From contig CAJFNY010000013.1 of the NCBI GenBank assembly GCA_904395865.1, positions 1-58,020 of the forward strand: a stretch of DNA of 58,020 nt, given 5' to 3'. The translations under genes and the position numbers were made by a program. Source of the DNA: an uncultured Oscillospiraceae bacterium (lineage in GTDB: Bacteria; Bacillota; Clostridia; Oscillospirales; Oscillospiraceae). Each line of letters starts with the position of its first letter. The stretch's first letter is position 1. A model generated the notes under the pieces. That model made no database searches. It was not told the origin of the DNA and saw only the letters and a program-made list of their open reading frames with translations. This document shows, piece after piece, positions 33,678 to 42,255 of the stretch.

Positions 33678-34497
33678 GATTGCGGACTGGTCCGCCCCGG
33701 AGCTGGATGTGTTTGCCCGCCTGACGGACACGCAGCTGCGCAGCAGGCTGGAGCCGGAAAAGGGCGTTTTAATTGCGGAGAGTCCCAAGGTCATCGGCAC
33801 GGCGCTGGACGCCGGATACCGGCCGCTGGCGCTGCTGATGGAGCGGCGGCAGATCGACGGCGCCGCGCGGGCGCTGCTGGACCGTGTCGGAGACGTTCCC
33901 GTTTACACGGCCGACCGGGCGCTGCTGGCCGGTCTGACCGGCTATGAGCTGACCCGCGGTGTCCTCTGCGCCATGCGGCGGCCGGCGCTGCCGCCCCTGG
34001 AGGCCGTCTGCCGCGGCGCCCGGCGGATCGCCGTACTGGAGGGTGTCGTGGACGCCACCAACGTCGGCGCCATCTTCCGCTCCGCCGCCGCCCTGGGCAT
34101 GGACGCCGTGCTGATCGCACCCGGCACGTGTGACCCCTTCTGCCGGCGGGCCGTGCGCGTCAGCATGGGCACCGTGTTTCAGGTGCCCTGGACGCAGCTG
34201 GGCCATTCGAATGCCGACTGGCCGGAGGCAGGGCTGGCGCAGCTGCGGGCCCTGGGCTTTCAGACGGCCGCCATGGCCCTGCGGTCGGACGCCATTCCCC
34301 TGCAGCGCTTCCGCCCGCCGGCGGAGCAGCCGCTGGCCGTCGTGCTGGGCGCCGAGGGGGACGGTCTGTCGCCGGAGACCGTCGCCCGCTGCGACCGTAC
34401 CGTCCGCATCCCCATGGCCCACGGCGTCGATTCGCTGAACGTTGCGGCCGCCAGCGCCGTTGCGTTCTGGCAGCTGCGAAGCAGCGACGCCCCATAA
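33655..34497 (+). CDS. TrmH/SpoU-family RNA 2'-O-methyltransferase
   Basis: This 280-residue SPOUT methyltransferase should methylate a ribose in tRNA or rRNA using SAM. The N-terminal substrate-binding domain is followed by the three SpoU motifs: DATNVGAIFRSAAALGMDAV, LAVVLGAEGDGLSPETV and RIPMAHGVDSLNVAAASAVA, forming the knotted SAM site. The exact target cannot be named. It begins inside the preceding small gene and ends before a terminator. Confidence 0.92.
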   Translation: MPVAQIFEIADWSAPELDVFARLTDTQLRSRLEPEKGVLIAESPKVIGTALDAGYRPLALLMERRQIDGAARALLDRVGDVPVYTADRALLAGLTGYELTRGVLCAMRRPALPPLEAVCRGARRIAVLEGVVDATNVGAIFRSAAALGMDAVLIAPGTCDPFCRRAVRVSMGTVFQVPWTQLGHSNADWPEAGLAQLRALGFQTAAMALRSDAIPLQRFRPPAEQPLAVVLGAEGDGLSPETVARCDRTVRIPMAHGVDSLNVAAASAVAFWQLRSSDAP

Positions 34498-34504
34498 TGC
34501 ACAG

Positions 34505-34545
34505 CTGCCGCGACGCCGAACCGGCGCCGCGGCAGTTTCGTTGTT
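34505..34545 (+). terminator. Terminator after the TrmH-type gene
   Basis: A 31-base hairpin with an 8-bp outer and 5-bp inner stem separated by one A-C mismatch, followed by TTTCGTTGTT. It also marks the 3' end of the convergent rhamnose operon. Confidence 0.55.
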
Positions 34546-34547
34546 CG

Positions 34548-35300
34548 TTACTGTGCTTCCGTCAGCCAGCCGACGAGATTGGACCACAGGCGCGGATAGC
34601 CCTCCCACTTGCAGAAGGCCTCCGGAGACCAGTGGGGCGCGCAGTCGGTGGCGTAGGCGCAGACGCGGCCCTTCCCGTACGTGCCCAGCACCACCAGCGG
34701 ATCGGCACCCACGGTGGCCAGGACCTGCGCGTTCTCCTTCGGCAGGAGCCGGTTATAGCCCAGGACCTGCGGCCACTCGGCCGGCAGGCCGTCCATGGCC
34801 GGATGCTCGGGGCAGATCACCCGCGGCGTCATACCCTGGCTGCACTCCACCCGGTCGTCACCCTCCAGCAGGCTGACCGGCAGCAGCTCCTCGATGGCCG
34901 TACGCTTGTAGCAGCCGCGGCCCTGGATACCCTGGAAGGTCAGGTAGCCGCCGATCATCACGAACGCGCCGCCGTTTTTGACGTATTCCCGCACCAGCTC
35001 CAGCTTGTTGACCGTCGGGATCAGGCGCTGAAAGACGTTCATCGGCAGGTTCATGGTGTTGGCACCCACGTCGCTGAACATCACCACGTCGTAGGCCGCC
35101 AGCGCCTCGGCAGTGGTCGGGAAATTCTGCTCCACCAGGTGGGACGGGATGTGGCAGAACTCGCAGCCTGCCGCCTCCAGGGCCGTCTGGATGTATTCCG
35201 TGGCCTGCTCATAGTAGTCGAAGGTGAAGGTGTCAAAGCCCTTGGCCTCGGTGACGTGCACGTGCCAGCTTTCACCCACGAAGAGAATCTTTTTCACGGG
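34548..35300 (-). CDS. Glutamine-amidotransferase-like (ThuA/GATase1-like) protein of the rhamnose locus
   Basis: This protein of about 250 residues has a class I amidotransferase-like fold (KKILFVGESWHVHVTEAKG, YDVVMFSDVGANTMNLP, GGAFVMIGGYLTFQG, LVVLGTYGKGRVCAYATDCA). No nucleophilic Cys-containing elbow is evident, so it may be a non-amidotransferase member, as in ThuA proteins of sugar metabolism. GTG 35300 follows AAAGGAG; an ATG at 35318 overlapping the mutarotase stop is an alternative. It is the last gene of the rhamnose operon. The substrate is unknown. Confidence 0.78.
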   Translation of the reverse strand, partial: PVKKILFVGESWHVHVTEAKGFDTFTFDYYEQATEYIQTALEAAGCEFCHIPSHLVEQNFPTTAEALAAYDVVMFSDVGANTMNLPMNVFQRLIPTVNKLELVREYVKNGGAFVMIGGYLTFQGIQGRGCYKRTAIEELLPVSLLEGDDRVECSQGMTPRVICPEHPAMDGLPAEWPQVLGYNRLLPKENAQVLATVGADPLVVLGTYGKGRVCAYATDCAPHWSPEAFCKWEGYPRLWSNLVGWLTEAQ

Positions 35301-35314
35301 CCGCTCCTTTCGTG

Positions 35315-35656
35315 TCATTCGAAGAAGAAAATCTGCTGCATGTCGGTGTAGAAGGCCTCCGGGCTGTCCGGCTTGTACTTGGTGAAGCAGGGGCGGGTGT
35401 GGGCCCACCAGTCCTGCGTCGTCGGGTCAGCGGCCATTTTGGCCATGTCGGCCGCGTAGTCGTCGCCGGTGTACTCAAAGTAGCCGAACACCACGTCGTC
35501 CTCGATGAAGATCGAATAGTTCTGCATGTGGCACTGGTGGATGGTCTCCAGCACGCCCGCCCAGCGGGGCGTGTGGACGTCCACCTCGTGCAGCCGGCGG
35601 TACTCCGCGATGCACTCGGGCTTCAGCCTGCCGATCTGGCCGAAAATCTTCTTCAT
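35315..35656 (-). CDS. rhaM: L-rhamnose mutarotase
   Basis: This 113-residue dimeric-fold enzyme interconverts the alpha and beta anomers of L-rhamnose. Family residues are visible: GRLKPECIAEYRRLHEVDVH (catalytic His), NYSIFIEDDVVFGYFEY and the Trp pair in QDWWAHTRPCF. It starts directly at the end of the permease gene with no gap. It supports rhamnose as the operon substrate. Confidence 0.93.
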   Translation of the reverse strand: MKKIFGQIGRLKPECIAEYRRLHEVDVHTPRWAGVLETIHQCHMQNYSIFIEDDVVFGYFEYTGDDYAADMAKMAADPTTQDWWAHTRPCFTKYKPDSPEAFYTDMQQIFFFE

Positions 35657-36649
35657 TTACGCTCTGCTCCTCTTGTCCGCCGTCAGATAGTCGAGGACCA
35701 TGGCCAGAATCAGCACGCCGCCCCAGATCAGGGAGATGTAGTAGGACGAGATGTTCTGGAAGCGGTTGATGCCGGACTCCAGCATCTTCAGCAGAATGAT
35801 GGCCAGGATGACGCCGGAGATCTTGCCCTTGCCGCCGTTGGGGCTGACGCCGCCGAGAACGACGATGAGGATGGTCTGCAGCGTGTACTGCGTGCCGTAG
35901 TCGGCGCGGGCCGAGGCGTACGTGGAGAGCATCATCAGGCCGCCCAGGGCCGAGCAGATGCCGGAGGTCGTGTACGTCCGCAGGAGCATGCGCTCCGTCT
36001 TCATGCCGGAATACTTTGCGACCTTCTCACTGGTGCCCAGCAGCAGCAGCTTCGTGCCGTACGTGGTGCGGGTCAGCATGAACCAGATGATGACGGCCAC
36101 CACCACGAAGACGATCAGGCGGACCGGGACGATGCCGCCGAGGTTGCTGGCCAGCATGGTCGTCATTTCCTTGGGGAAGGAGCTCATGGCGGCGCCGCCG
36201 GTCAGCACCATGCAGATGCCGGTCAGCAGCTCGTTGACGCCAAGGGTCGCCAGGATGGGCGGGATGCGCACCTTGGCCACCAGGAAGCCGCTGAACATGC
36301 CGCAGACGAAGCCGACGGCCAGCACCAGCAGCACCACCACGGGATAGCTGGCGACGCTGAGGACGCCGGACTCCCCTGCCATGCTCGTCATCAGCATGGC
36401 GCAGAGGATGGACGTGGTGTTGGCCACGCCGACGCAGCTCAGGTCGATGCCGCCGGTCATCATGCAGAGCATGACGCCCAGGGCCATCAGGCCGAATTCC
36501 GGGAACTGCGTCGCAATGGTCTGGAAATTCTTGAAGGAATAGAACTTGTCAAAGCGGGTGATGGCCATGAACACCATCCAGACCAGGGTGATGCCCAGGA
36601 GGCGGTACAGATGGGGGTTGCCGCGATAGATCTTCTTCAGCTTGCTCAT
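35657..36649 (-). CDS. Rhamnose-type sugar ABC transporter permease (second)
   Basis: This 330-residue permease of the BPD_transp_2 (ribose/rhamnose) family has about ten membrane segments. It shows VMLCMMTGGIDLSCVGVANT and, near the end, TLQTILIVVLGGVSPNGGKG. The start ATG at 36649 overlaps the stop of the preceding permease by one base (TGATG), so the two are coupled. It corresponds in position to RhaQ of rhizobial rhamnose transporters. Confidence 0.93.
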   Translation of the reverse strand: MSKLKKIYRGNPHLYRLLGITLVWMVFMAITRFDKFYSFKNFQTIATQFPEFGLMALGVMLCMMTGGIDLSCVGVANTTSILCAMLMTSMAGESGVLSVASYPVVVLLVLAVGFVCGMFSGFLVAKVRIPPILATLGVNELLTGICMVLTGGAAMSSFPKEMTTMLASNLGGIVPVRLIVFVVVAVIIWFMLTRTTYGTKLLLLGTSEKVAKYSGMKTERMLLRTYTTSGICSALGGLMMLSTYASARADYGTQYTLQTILIVVLGGVSPNGGKGKISGVILAIILLKMLESGINRFQNISSYYISLIWGGVLILAMVLDYLTADKRSRA

Positions 36650-37683
36650 CACGCGCCCTCCTTTGAGATCTTCTTTTTCCGGTCGGCAGCGCGGTTGGCG
36701 CGGACCACCTGCATGGCCGAGACACCCGTACCGATGATGATGAGGGCGCCGACGAAGACGCTCTTCCATGTGGTGGGGATGCCCAGCAGGATCATGGAGT
36801 TCTCCACCGTAACGATCAGCAGCGTGCCCAGCACGCAGCCGGTCAGCGTGCCCGCGCCGCCGGTGATGGCCGCGCCGCCCAGGACGACGCCGGCGATGAT
36901 GTTCATCTCCATGCCCAGCATGTTCGTCGGGTGGCACTGCTGCATCATGCAGACGCGGATGAGGCCGGCCAGAGCGGAGATCATGCCGACGAACACGAAC
37001 ATCAGGAACTTCGTCCGCTTGACGTTGAAGCCGGCGGCGGTGGCACTGGCCGGATTGCCGCCCAAGGCGTAAATGCCGCGGCCGAAGTACGTCTTATTCA
37101 GCACGAACCAGGCGAGGACAATCACTGCGATATACACCAGGAAGGCCACCGGCATCCGGGACGAGAGGCCCGACTCCGAGTTGGTGGCCACGAACAGGGC
37201 GGAGGTGCCAAAATTGCGCATACCTTCCGGAATCGTCGCCAGCTGGCGGGAGTTCAGGGCGCCCTGCATGATGCCGCGGAACACGCTGGAAGCGCCCAGC
37301 GTCACGATCATGGCGTTCAGATTCAGGTAGCCGACGAAGAAGCCGTTGAAGGCGCCCAGTACAGCGCCGATGGCCAGCACCATCAGCAGCGGCAGCCAGA
37401 CGCCGCCGGTATAGCCCAGGTCCAGCAGCGACTTCGTGGTGGCATAGACCGCCAAAGACGCCAGCGCCGGGAAGGAAACGTCAAAGCCGCCGGAGATAAT
37501 GACCATCAGCGTACCCACGGCGAAGATGCCCGGCACCACCAGGGCCGAGGCGATGTCCACCAGGCCGTTGGGCGTGTAGAACTGGCCGCCGGAACGGATC
37601 TGGATGACAATGCTCAGTACCACCAACAACAGAAAGACGTAAAATTCGGTGCGGCCCAGGAGCTTTTTCAGGGATTTCTGCAT
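36649..37683 (-). CDS. Rhamnose-type sugar ABC transporter permease (first)
   Basis: This 344-residue permease of the ribose/rhamnose family has FAVGTLMVIISGGFDVSFPA, NAMIVTLGASSVFRGIMQGA and the conserved GGAAITGGAGTLTGCVLG. ATG 37683 has AAGGAGG eight bases upstream; the GTG at 37692 overlaps that site. It lies between the ATPase and the second permease. Confidence 0.93.
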   Translation of the reverse strand: MQKSLKKLLGRTEFYVFLLLVVLSIVIQIRSGGQFYTPNGLVDIASALVVPGIFAVGTLMVIISGGFDVSFPALASLAVYATTKSLLDLGYTGGVWLPLLMVLAIGAVLGAFNGFFVGYLNLNAMIVTLGASSVFRGIMQGALNSRQLATIPEGMRNFGTSALFVATNSESGLSSRMPVAFLVYIAVIVLAWFVLNKTYFGRGIYALGGNPASATAAGFNVKRTKFLMFVFVGMISALAGLIRVCMMQQCHPTNMLGMEMNIIAGVVLGGAAITGGAGTLTGCVLGTLLIVTVENSMILLGIPTTWKSVFVGALIIIGTGVSAMQVVRANRAADRKKKISKEGA

Positions 37684-37696
37684 GCCTCGCACCTCC

Positions 37697-39184
37697 TTAC
37701 ATCATGTAGGACAGGACGGTCTTTTCGTCGATGTCCTGTGTGGAAGATTCGTGAACGATGCGCCCGTCCTTGAGGATCATCAGGCGGGAGCAGTTTTCCA
37801 GCACCTCCGGCAGATCGTCGGAGATGATGATGATGCCGATGCCGGTCTCGCGGGCCAGCTTCTGCAGGATCGCATGGATGTCATGCTTGGAGCCGATGTC
37901 GACACCCACCGTCGGGCCGTTGAGGATCAGCACGTCAGGCTGACATGCCAGCCACTTGGCCAGCACGATACGCTGCTGGTTGCCGCCGGACAGCGTCGAC
38001 GCCGCGTTGTTGGGATCCGGCGTGGCGATGGACAGCTCCGAGACCCAGTCGGCAACCTCCTGATTGCGGCGCTTCCGGTCGTACGTGCCGGCCGGAGTCT
38101 TCAGGCGGTCGATCTCGGAAATGACGATGTTGTCGCCGATGGACTGGGTCAGGAACAGGCCCTCCGACAGGCGGTCCTCCGGCACAAGGCCGATCTTCGC
38201 GTGGATGGCGTCCTGCGCCGAGCGGATCTGCACGGGCTTCCCGTCCCGCAGGATGGTGCCGGACGTGGCCGGCCGGATGCCGAACAGCGACAGCGCCAGC
38301 TCCGTACGGCCGGAATCCAGCAGGCCGGTGATGCCCAGGATCTCGCCGCCGCGCAGCTGGAAGGAGACGTCGGAAAAATGGCCCTCCAGCGAGAGGCCCT
38401 TCGTCTCAAGAATCGGCTGCTCCGTGACCTTTTCCGCCACGAAGGTCTTGTCGTTGAACTCACGGCCGGTCATATAGTACGTGAACTTCTTGTCGTCCAG
38501 GTCCTTGGTGTTGCCGGTGACGACCAGCTCACCGGAGCGGAAGATCGTGAACCGCTCCGAGATCTCAAACACCTCGTCCAGCTTGTGGCTGACGAACAGG
38601 ATCGCAATGCCCTGGGCCTTGAGCTTCAGTATGATATCAAACAGCGCCTGGACCTCCTTGCGGGTCAGGGCCGTGGTGGGTTCGTCCATAATGATGAGCT
38701 TCGCGTTGAACATCAGCGCGCGGCTGATGGCCACCATCTGCTTTTCCGCCACAGACAGCGTACCGACCAGCGCATCCAGGTCCACCTGGAAATTGATCTT
38801 GGCGACCGCTTCCTCAGCGATCTGACGCATCCGCTTCTTGCTGACGATGCGCCGTTTCGCGGCCAGCTCCGTGTTGAACGCCAGGTTCTCCATGACCGTC
38901 AGGTTGGGGAAGATGGAGAAATCCTGGTAAATCACCTGGATGCCGCTGGTGATGGCCTCGATGGGCGTGATCTTACCCAGCTGCTTGCCATCGAATTCGA
39001 CGGTGCCGGAATCGCGCTGGTACACGCCGGAGATGATTTTGATGAGCGTGGACTTGCCGCAGCCGTTCTCACCGGCCAGGCAGTGGATTTCACCGGGCAT
39101 GATCTCCAGGGATACGTCCTTCAGCGCATGGACACCGGCGAAGGACTTGTTGACCTTCTCTACTTTGAGCAATGCTTGTGCCAT
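37697..39184 (-). CDS. Sugar ABC transporter ATP-binding protein with two ABC domains
   Basis: This 495-residue protein of the RbsA/MglA/RhaT class powers the rhamnose importer. The first domain has Walker A AGENGCGKSTLIKIISGVYQ and signature LSVAEKQMVAISRAL; the second has a degenerate Walker A (GLLDSGRTELALSLFG) and signature TLSGGNQQRIVLAKWL, the usual asymmetry. ATG 39184 is preceded by GGAGGTG; the longer open frame upstream has no site. Confidence 0.94.
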   Translation of the reverse strand: MAQALLKVEKVNKSFAGVHALKDVSLEIMPGEIHCLAGENGCGKSTLIKIISGVYQRDSGTVEFDGKQLGKITPIEAITSGIQVIYQDFSIFPNLTVMENLAFNTELAAKRRIVSKKRMRQIAEEAVAKINFQVDLDALVGTLSVAEKQMVAISRALMFNAKLIIMDEPTTALTRKEVQALFDIILKLKAQGIAILFVSHKLDEVFEISERFTIFRSGELVVTGNTKDLDDKKFTYYMTGREFNDKTFVAEKVTEQPILETKGLSLEGHFSDVSFQLRGGEILGITGLLDSGRTELALSLFGIRPATSGTILRDGKPVQIRSAQDAIHAKIGLVPEDRLSEGLFLTQSIGDNIVISEIDRLKTPAGTYDRKRRNQEVADWVSELSIATPDPNNAASTLSGGNQQRIVLAKWLACQPDVLILNGPTVGVDIGSKHDIHAILQKLARETGIGIIIISDDLPEVLENCSRLMILKDGRIVHESSTQDIDEKTVLSYMM

Positions 39185-39383
39185 ATAGCACCTCCAAGGG
39201 TCCGCAGCAGGCGCCGGACAGCGCCGCTCCTGGTATGGGATTTCGGGCGCGTTACGGCCGGCGCAGCGCGCCTTCCCATTCGACCGTTTTTGCGCACCAG
39301 GGGAAAAAGAAGGCATGCTCTCGGGTACTGCTTCCCGCCGCCTTGGGGGGCGGCCGGAAAAATATGCCCTTGAACATGCCTTT

Positions 39384-39411
39384 GCCGGACGGGCCCAGAG
39401 GCCCGCCCGGC
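39384..39411 (-). promoter_or_regulatory. Intercistronic stem-loop between binding-protein and ATPase genes
   Basis: A 12-bp stem with one A-C mismatch and a four-base loop lies 16 bases after the binding-protein stop, in a 243-base gap. It has no U tract. Such structures commonly protect the binding-protein message or reduce downstream expression. Confidence 0.45.
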
Positions 39412-39427
39412 GCCGGCTTCGGATTGC

Positions 39428-40543
39428 TTAGAAGCCGAAGCTGTCCACGTTCTCCGCGGTGATGGTGATCCAGCCTTCGCCCTCCAGGACGGTGGTGCTG
39501 CCCTCACGGAAGTTCATCGCGTCGTAGCCTTCGATGCCCAGATCCAGCGGAGCGGTGATCTCCTCGCCGCTCAGGACCTTGACCGCCAGGGCGATCATGG
39601 CCTTGCCGGCCTCAGCCGGATCCCACAGGGTCAGGGACTTGATGACGCCCTCCTTCAGCAGGGTGGCGTTGTCGGCCGGCATGCCGGTACCGGTGGTGAA
39701 AGCCTTGTCAACCAGGCCCAGCTCCTGAATGGCACGGGCCACGCCGGGAGCGTCAAAGGACGAGGTGCCCATGATGCCCTTCAGGTCGGGATACGTCCGG
39801 AACAGCTCCTTGGCAACGTTGTAGGCGGTATCGCCGTTGTCGTTGGACTCCACGCGGGGCTGCTCCTCCAGCAGGGTCATATTGGGGTAGGCTTCCTTCT
39901 GGTACTCCACAGCGGCGTCGGCCCACTCGTTGTGGGAGCCGTTCGTCAGGGAGGCGACCATGGTGGTGTAGAGGCCTTCCTCACCCATGGCCTCAGCCAG
40001 GTTGTCCATGATGAACTGACCGTAACCGGCGTTGGAGAAGGCTTCGATGTCGTAGTTGACGTTCTGCAGCTCGGAGCCCTCGTGGGCGATGACCACGATG
40101 CCGGCCTCACGGGCCTGGGCCAGAACCGGATCCAGGGACTGGATGTCAACAGGCACGACGCAGATGGCGTCCACTTCCTGGGCGATCAGGTCCTGCACCA
40201 ACTGGGCCTGCAGCGTGGCGTCGATCTGATCGGTGCCGCGCTGATAGCAGTTCAGGCCGGTCTCCTCAGCGTACTCGGTAACGCCCACATCCATGCGGAC
40301 GAACCAGGGGTTCGAGGAGTCCTTGGGAACCACGACGATCTCCCAGTCCTCAGCGCCCTCGGGGAGCGCGGCGGTGTCGCCGGTGTCACCGTCCGTGGTC
40401 TCGGAGCCGGTGTCCGTCTCGGTCTCGGTGCTGGTGTCCGTGCTGGTGGAATCGCTGGGCTCCGTCGTCGTCGTATCCGACGCGCAGGCAACCAGAGAAA
40501 AGACCATCACAAGCGCCAACAGCATTGCGATAAACTTTTTCAT
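39428..40543 (-). CDS. Rhamnose-type sugar ABC transporter substrate-binding lipoprotein
   Basis: This protein of about 371 residues of the periplasmic-binding-protein-like (ribose/rhamnose) family has lipobox LVACASD and a Thr/Ser/Asp/Glu linker (TTTTEPSDSTSTDTSTETE) before the mature domain (EDWEIVVVPKDSSNPWFVRM, YQRGTDQIDATLQAQLVQDL). ATG 40543 is preceded by GGAGGAAG. Position between rhaA and the ATPase, and sequence type, fit RhaS of rhamnose transport. Confidence 0.93.
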   Translation of the reverse strand: MKKFIAMLLALVMVFSLVACASDTTTTEPSDSTSTDTSTETETDTGSETTDGDTGDTAALPEGAEDWEIVVVPKDSSNPWFVRMDVGVTEYAEETGLNCYQRGTDQIDATLQAQLVQDLIAQEVDAICVVPVDIQSLDPVLAQAREAGIVVIAHEGSELQNVNYDIEAFSNAGYGQFIMDNLAEAMGEEGLYTTMVASLTNGSHNEWADAAVEYQKEAYPNMTLLEEQPRVESNDNGDTAYNVAKELFRTYPDLKGIMGTSSFDAPGVARAIQELGLVDKAFTTGTGMPADNATLLKEGVIKSLTLWDPAEAGKAMIALAVKVLSGEEITAPLDLGIEGYDAMNFREGSTTVLEGEGWITITAENVDSFGF

Positions 40544-40613
40544 GCGTTCTTCCTCCATTTGATATTTTATTCACTCCCTGCCGGGAGCTGAATACCCCTT
40601 GTTGCGAAACGGA

Positions 40614-41888
40614 TCAGCCTCTGGGGAACTGAACCTCCCGCTCGTAGACGTCCATCTCGTCCAGCCAGGCGGCGCCAACGGGCACGCCCTTCTTCCAGCA
40701 AAGGTAGTCCCACACGGCGTTGACAGGCATATTCTTGCACTCATCGAGCAGCGCCATACGCTTGCCCAGGTTGCCGGCCGCCTCCGCCTCCTGCAGCTGC
40801 TTCGTCGGCTCCAGCAGGGCCGAGAGCAGCGCCTTGCCGGCAGCGCGCAGGCCGCAGACCCATGCCGTCACACGGTTGACCTGTGCATCGAAGAAGTCCA
40901 GGCCGATGGCCACATTCTCCCGGTTCAGCAGATCGGCGCGCTTGAGTTCCTGGAACACCTGATAGAGTCCGTCGTCCTGGATCAGCGTGTGATCGGAATC
41001 CCAGCGGACGCCGCGGGACAGATGGAACATCAGGCCGCTGACGAAGGGATAGACCGCCGAGATCTTGTCGGCGTAGTTCTCCGTCGGATGGTAATGGCCG
41101 GTGTCGATGGTGTAGCCCAGGTTGTTCTTGGCTGCATACGCAATGTAAAAATCGTGGGAGCCGACGGTGAAGCACTCGTTGGCGATGGAGAACACCTTGC
41201 CCTCCAGGCAGTCGCACAGGTAGCGGTCATCCAGCTTCTCCGCGAAGATCTGGTCCAGCGAGTCCTGCAGGCGGCGGCGATAACCCCAGCGGTCGGCCGT
41301 GTTGTCCTTGGTGCCGTCCGGCGCCCAGGTGTTGTTGAACACGCGGCAGTTCAGCTCGCGGCCGATGGCCTCGCAGATGCGGCGGCCGTTGATGCCGGCC
41401 TTGATCCAGTACTGCCGGACCTCCTCGTCGGGCGAGGCCAGGGAGCAGCCGTCCTTCATCATCGGATGGGTGAAGTATGAGACGTTGTAGTCCACAGCCA
41501 TGTGGTGCTTCTTGGCAAAGTCAATCCACTTGCGGAAGTCCTCCACGCCGTAGTCGCAGCGCTCCTTGGGCGTCGTCGGCTCGGCGTACATGCTCTGCAG
41601 ACCCAGGCGATGGGTGCACGGCGAGAGGCGCATGGCCTGCTCAAGATCCTGCCGCAGCTCGTCGCCGTTGCGGGCGGCACCGGGATAGTTGCCGGTTACG
41701 GTATTCTCTGAATGGACGTTCTCGTGCTTCTCAAAGCCCTTCACGTCGTCGCCGGCCCAGCTGTGAATCGAAATGCCGACCTTCTCGAACTGGGCCAGAG
41801 CCGCATCGGTGTCAATTCCATAGGCGGCAAAATACTGCTTTGCGTCCTCGTAATTTTTCTGAATCGTTGCCGCATTGGGACTGTACAT
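40614..41888 (-). CDS. rhaA: L-rhamnose isomerase
   Basis: This enzyme of about 424 residues converts L-rhamnose to L-rhamnulose. It follows the E. coli RhaA pattern closely: ISIHSWAGDDVKGFE, TGNYPGAARNGDELRQDLEQ, metal-site region GYTIDTGHYHPTENYADKIS, VRWDSDHTLIQDD and IGLDFFDAQVNRVTAWVCG. ATG 41888 is used; a GTG at 41900 and a TTG at 41894 lie nearer the AAGGAGTG site. It is the first structural gene of the operon. The next two enzymes of the classical route, rhamnulokinase and rhamnulose-phosphate aldolase, are not in the window. Confidence 0.94.
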   Translation of the reverse strand: MYSPNAATIQKNYEDAKQYFAAYGIDTDAALAQFEKVGISIHSWAGDDVKGFEKHENVHSENTVTGNYPGAARNGDELRQDLEQAMRLSPCTHRLGLQSMYAEPTTPKERCDYGVEDFRKWIDFAKKHHMAVDYNVSYFTHPMMKDGCSLASPDEEVRQYWIKAGINGRRICEAIGRELNCRVFNNTWAPDGTKDNTADRWGYRRRLQDSLDQIFAEKLDDRYLCDCLEGKVFSIANECFTVGSHDFYIAYAAKNNLGYTIDTGHYHPTENYADKISAVYPFVSGLMFHLSRGVRWDSDHTLIQDDGLYQVFQELKRADLLNRENVAIGLDFFDAQVNRVTAWVCGLRAAGKALLSALLEPTKQLQEAEAAGNLGKRMALLDECKNMPVNAVWDYLCWKKGVPVGAAWLDEMDVYEREVQFPRG

Positions 41889-42255
41889 GCGCAAATCCAC
41901 TCCTTCATACGCCGCGCACGCGGGAAACTGCCGCAGTGAAACGTCACTGGTATGGTCACACTATACAAGCGCGAAACGTTTTTTGCAATTCAAACGTGAA
42001 TAAACCGCTATTTTTCATAAATTTACACAGAGGGATTTGGACGGCATGTTGTCAAGCCTAAAATTTACCAGAATATGACTACCACTTTTGTGAAATCTCA
42101 TCAAAACTTTTGAAACTGTCCGGAATATTTTGGATGGTTCGCAGAATTGCCGAAATTTTCTCCATAACCCGTTCCATAATTGTCAAAAATCGCCATTATG
42201 AAAATTAACGAAAAATTTGCACAGACAGTTGCAGAACGCCCCACGCCCGCCCCGC
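41889..42255 (-). promoter_or_regulatory. AT-rich intergenic region with rhaA promoter and LacI-type operator
   Basis: About 370 bases without a supported gene. The minus strand has TTGCAA (41988-41983), 17 bases, TATAGT (41965-41960). The palindrome AAACGTTT (41974-41981), typical of LacI-family operators, lies in the spacer. A second imperfect repeat TTCA-AACG-TGAA is at 41989-42000. A 31-codon reading at about 42102-42197 lacks a ribosome-binding site. The rest shows no feature. Confidence 0.6.

Noticed and set aside
35312-37072. 586-codon plus-strand open frame
   Set aside because: It is the His/Asp-rich shadow of the rhamnose transporter genes.
42102-42197. 31-codon minus-strand reading (MAIFDNYGTGYGENF)
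   Set aside because: It has no ribosome-binding site or promoter spacing and sits in AT-rich spacer.
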